Below are positions 5,354 through 6,653 of a DNA stretch of 6,653 nucleotides, in pieces (position 1 is the first letter of the stretch; each line of letters opens with the position of its first letter). The notes below the pieces were generated by a model, which was not told the DNA's origin, ran no database searches, and saw nothing but the letters and a program-made list of their open reading frames with translations. The stretch comes from Actinomycetota bacterium (GTDB lineage Bacteria; Actinomycetota; Thermoleophilia; Gaiellales; Gaiellaceae). The stretch is from contig JACDGR010000191.1 in the NCBI GenBank assembly GCA_013821525.1, positions 1-6,653 on the forward strand. Direction: 5' to 3'. The position numbers and the translations under genes are program-made.

Positions 5354-6016
5354 GTGTCCGTCCGCACCGCGCTCGCTCCGAAGTCACCGCAGAAGGTTCA
5401 ACGAGAGCTTGAGGATCTGCAGCTCGTCCTGAAGGCCCGGAACGGCTCGACGGTCGCCATGGACCAGTTGATGCGCCGGTACACCTCGTTCGTGCGCCTG
5501 AAGGCCAGCTCGTATTTCCTCGCCGGGGGCGACTCGGAGGACCTGATCCAGGAGGGCCTCGTCGGCCTTTACAAGGCAGTACGAGACTTCCGCCCCGACA
5601 AGGAGACCTCGTTTCGTTCTTTCGCGGAGCTGTGTGTGACGCGCCAGATCATCACGGCGATCAAGACGGCCACCCGCTTCAAGCACGCGCCGCTCAACCA
5701 GTACGTCTCGTTCAGCCATACGCCGGCCGGACAGGAGGGTGACGACTGCACGCTCGGCGACGCATTGCCGGGGCCCGCTGTCAACGATCCGTCCGTCAAG
5801 GTGATCTCGACGCAGGAGCTCGAGTCGCTCGTCGGCTGTCTCTCGACCACCTTGTCACCGCTCGAAGCCGACGCGCTGCGCCTCTACCTCGAGGGCTCGT
5901 CGTACGAGCAGATGGCAGAGGAGCTCGCGTGCGATACGAAGACGATCGACAACGCGCTCCAGCGGGTGAAGCGAAAGATCCTCACCCACCAGGAGGGCCG
6001 TCAGGTCCTGCAATAG
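5354..6016 (+). CDS. sigH: RNA polymerase sigma factor, SigH type (sigma-70 family)
   Basis: A 220-residue sigma factor that directs RNA polymerase to a set of promoters. Region 2 spans about 36-106: MRRYTSFVRLKASSYFLAGG (40-59), then DSEDLIQEGLVGLYKAVRDF (60-79), the core-binding and -10-binding signature, and SFRSFAELCVTRQIITAIKT (86-105). A linker with LNQYVSFSHTPAG (114-126) follows, then region 4 (about 166-212) with LSPLEADALRLYLEGSSYEQ (167-186) and the recognition helix DTKTIDNALQRVKRK (194-208). The linker and overall length match SigH of spore formers rather than ECF factors. In non-sporulating actinobacteria the target genes are not known to me. The start is GTG 5354 with GGGGG seven to eight bases upstream. 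It has its own candidate promoter and leader, and its last 35 bases overlap the opposing endonuclease gene. Confidence 0.93.
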   Translation: MSVRTALAPKSPQKVQRELEDLQLVLKARNGSTVAMDQLMRRYTSFVRLKASSYFLAGGDSEDLIQEGLVGLYKAVRDFRPDKETSFRSFAELCVTRQIITAIKTATRFKHAPLNQYVSFSHTPAGQEGDDCTLGDALPGPAVNDPSVKVISTQELESLVGCLSTTLSPLEADALRLYLEGSSYEQMAEELACDTKTIDNALQRVKRKILTHQEGRQVLQ

Positions 6017-6452
6017 GCCCGCCGGCAGAAACCTCGACGCACCCGATCTCGTACACAGCCGCAAGGCGCACACCGCTGCGTTGGTTGTTCCTGGGAGCGT
6101 TGACGCGCAGCATCGCCATTCGCTTGGTGGGCACGTCAGTGATGGGAACGACGTAGACGCTGCCGAGCTCAGGGCAGTAGACGGCGAACTCGTCGATCTC
6201 TCCGGCGTAGGTGCGCTTCGTGATCGTCGCCGAGCTGTGGTGAGCGTACGAACTGCAGGTGTTGAAGCGAACTGCACCGCCGCGTAGTCGGCCGGTCTTG
6301 CACTGAACACGAGAGATCCGGTTCCCGTAGTCGACGAGTAAGTCGATTCGCGTGTTCTCCCCGAAAGGCAGAAACACCCCATGGCCACGAGCCTGGAACG
6401 CGAGCATGATGGCCAGCGTCGACCGGTCTCCGACGTCCTTCGGATGTCCCAT
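5982..6452 (-). CDS. Group I intron-type PD-(D/E)xK homing endonuclease, free-standing
   Basis: A 156-residue protein resembling the I-Ssp6803I-type endonucleases (PDDEXK_5 family), which cut DNA at a specific site and usually sit in group I introns of tRNA genes. Seen: KDVGDRSTLAIMLAFQARGH (5-24) as the first helix, then FLPFGENTRIDLLVD (27-41) with the metal-binding D37, RVQCKTGRLRGGAVRFNTCS (48-67) with the Q-x-K variant Q50/K52, the YAHH segment (69-72), and EIDEFAVYCPELGSVYVVPI (85-104) followed by LRVNAPRNNQ (115-124). The conserved part ends near EIG (135-137); residues 143-156 are Gly/Pro-rich and come from reading into the antisense of sigH. Start ATG 6452 leaves the family opening intact; no Shine-Dalgarno sequence is visible. 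No intron surrounds it, and the neighbouring tRNA-Thr, 79 bases away and divergent, is whole. All expected catalytic residues are present, so it may be active. Confidence 0.82.
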   Translation of the reverse strand: MGHPKDVGDRSTLAIMLAFQARGHGVFLPFGENTRIDLLVDYGNRISRVQCKTGRLRGGAVRFNTCSSYAHHSSATITKRTYAGEIDEFAVYCPELGSVYVVPITDVPTKRMAMLRVNAPRNNQRSGVRLAAVYEIGCVEVSAGGPIAGPDGPPGG

Positions 6453-6513
6453 GGATCAAGGGTGCAGGTGGCTTCGGACGGGCCGTGTCCAAAATAGACA
6501 ACACGCGAATGCG

Positions 6514-6519
6514 TACGAT
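6514..6519 (+). promoter_or_regulatory. Candidate -10 (TACGAT) of tRNA-Thr
   Basis: TACGAT ends 12 bases before the mature tRNA, so a transcript would have a leader of a few bases, normal for a bacterial tRNA. The closest -35-like box, TAGACA at 6495-6500, is only 13 bases upstream, which is too short, so the promoter is incomplete as read. The rest of the divergent gap (6453-6531) shows only the short inverted pair TGTC/GACA (6486-6500). Confidence 0.3.
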
Positions 6520-6531
6520 GATTCGACCAGC

Positions 6532-6604
6532 GCCGGAGTAGCTCAGCTGGTAGAGCAGGGCTCTTGTAAAGCTCAGGCCAGGGGTTCGAGTCCCCTCTCC
6601 GGCT
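6532..6604 (+). tRNA. tRNA-Thr (anticodon UGU)
   Basis: The 73-base cloverleaf folds without gaps. The acceptor stem GCCGGAG pairs with CTCCGGC, the D arm is GCTC-AGCTGGTA-GAGC, the anticodon arm is GGGCT-CTTGTAA-AGCTC with one G-U pair and anticodon TGT, the variable loop has five bases, and the T arm is AGGGG-TTCGAGT-CCCCT. The discriminator base is T, and CCA is not encoded. C2-G71, a threonine identity pair in E. coli, is present. The anticodon loop is uninterrupted, so no intron is present. In this cluster a tRNA just before rpmG-secE-nusG would be expected. Confidence 0.97.
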
Positions 6605-6653
6605 CTCTTTCGCTACGCGTCCTGAAGGTGGGCCGTCCGCTCGAGGGACTGGG

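Noticed and set aside
6532..6604. Group I intron in tRNA-Thr, suggested by the neighbouring endonuclease
   Set aside because: All arms of the cloverleaf are contiguous and the anticodon loop is seven bases, so there is no insertion.
6605..6653. Start of rpmG or a second tRNA after tRNA-Thr
   Set aside because: No ribosome binding site with start codon, and no cloverleaf arms, can be recognised in the 49 bases available.

Overview
The window is high-GC, compactly organised bacterial DNA. Gene content and protein style point to the Actinomycetota, most likely the deep-branching class Thermoleophilia (Gaiellales or Solirubrobacterales type). This assignment rests on recognising the SigH-like sigma factor, the shortened GluRS-like protein and the group-I-intron-type endonuclease, not on a database search.

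Layout. Positions 1-30 hold what looks like the first ten codons of an IS5-type transposase leaving the left edge on the minus strand. Positions 31-319 hold its leader, a small hairpin and a doubtful 50-residue minus-strand ORF with one hydrophobic stretch. From 320 a plus-strand series follows: a 14-helix MFS (DHA2-type) exporter (320-1762), a short glutamyl-tRNA-synthetase-like protein (1772-2770), cysteinyl-tRNA synthetase cysS (2776-4062), the 23S rRNA 2'-O-methyltransferase rlmB (4059-4766) and a YacP-like NYN-domain RNase (4777-5220). A 133-base gap with a candidate promoter and a structured leader precedes the SigH-type sigma factor (5354-6016). A PD-(D/E)xK homing-type endonuclease gene (5982-6452, minus) converges on sigH and overlaps it by 35 bases. 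An intact tRNA-Thr(UGU) lies at 6532-6604. The last 49 bases (6605-6653) show nothing I can name.

How the genes work together. The order gltX-cysS-rlmB-yacP-sigH matches the well-known Bacillus subtilis block gltX-cysE-cysS-mrnC-rlmB-yacP-sigH-rpmG-secE-nusG, with cysE and mrnC absent here. The conserved part is a translation and RNA-maintenance cluster: tRNA charging, rRNA methylation, RNA cleavage and a sigma factor. rpmG-secE-nusG would be expected beyond the right edge. The exporter at the left and the endonuclease at the right look like later additions around this core.

Points of most interest: the strongly reduced GluRS-like protein with changed active-site positions; rlmB, which has no ATG/GTG/TTG start and appears to begin at a CTG inside a CTGA stop-start overlap behind a good Shine-Dalgarno sequence; the free-standing intron-type endonuclease between sigH and an uninterrupted tRNA gene; and possible leaderless starts (TANNNT 6-7 bases before the start codon) at three consecutive genes.
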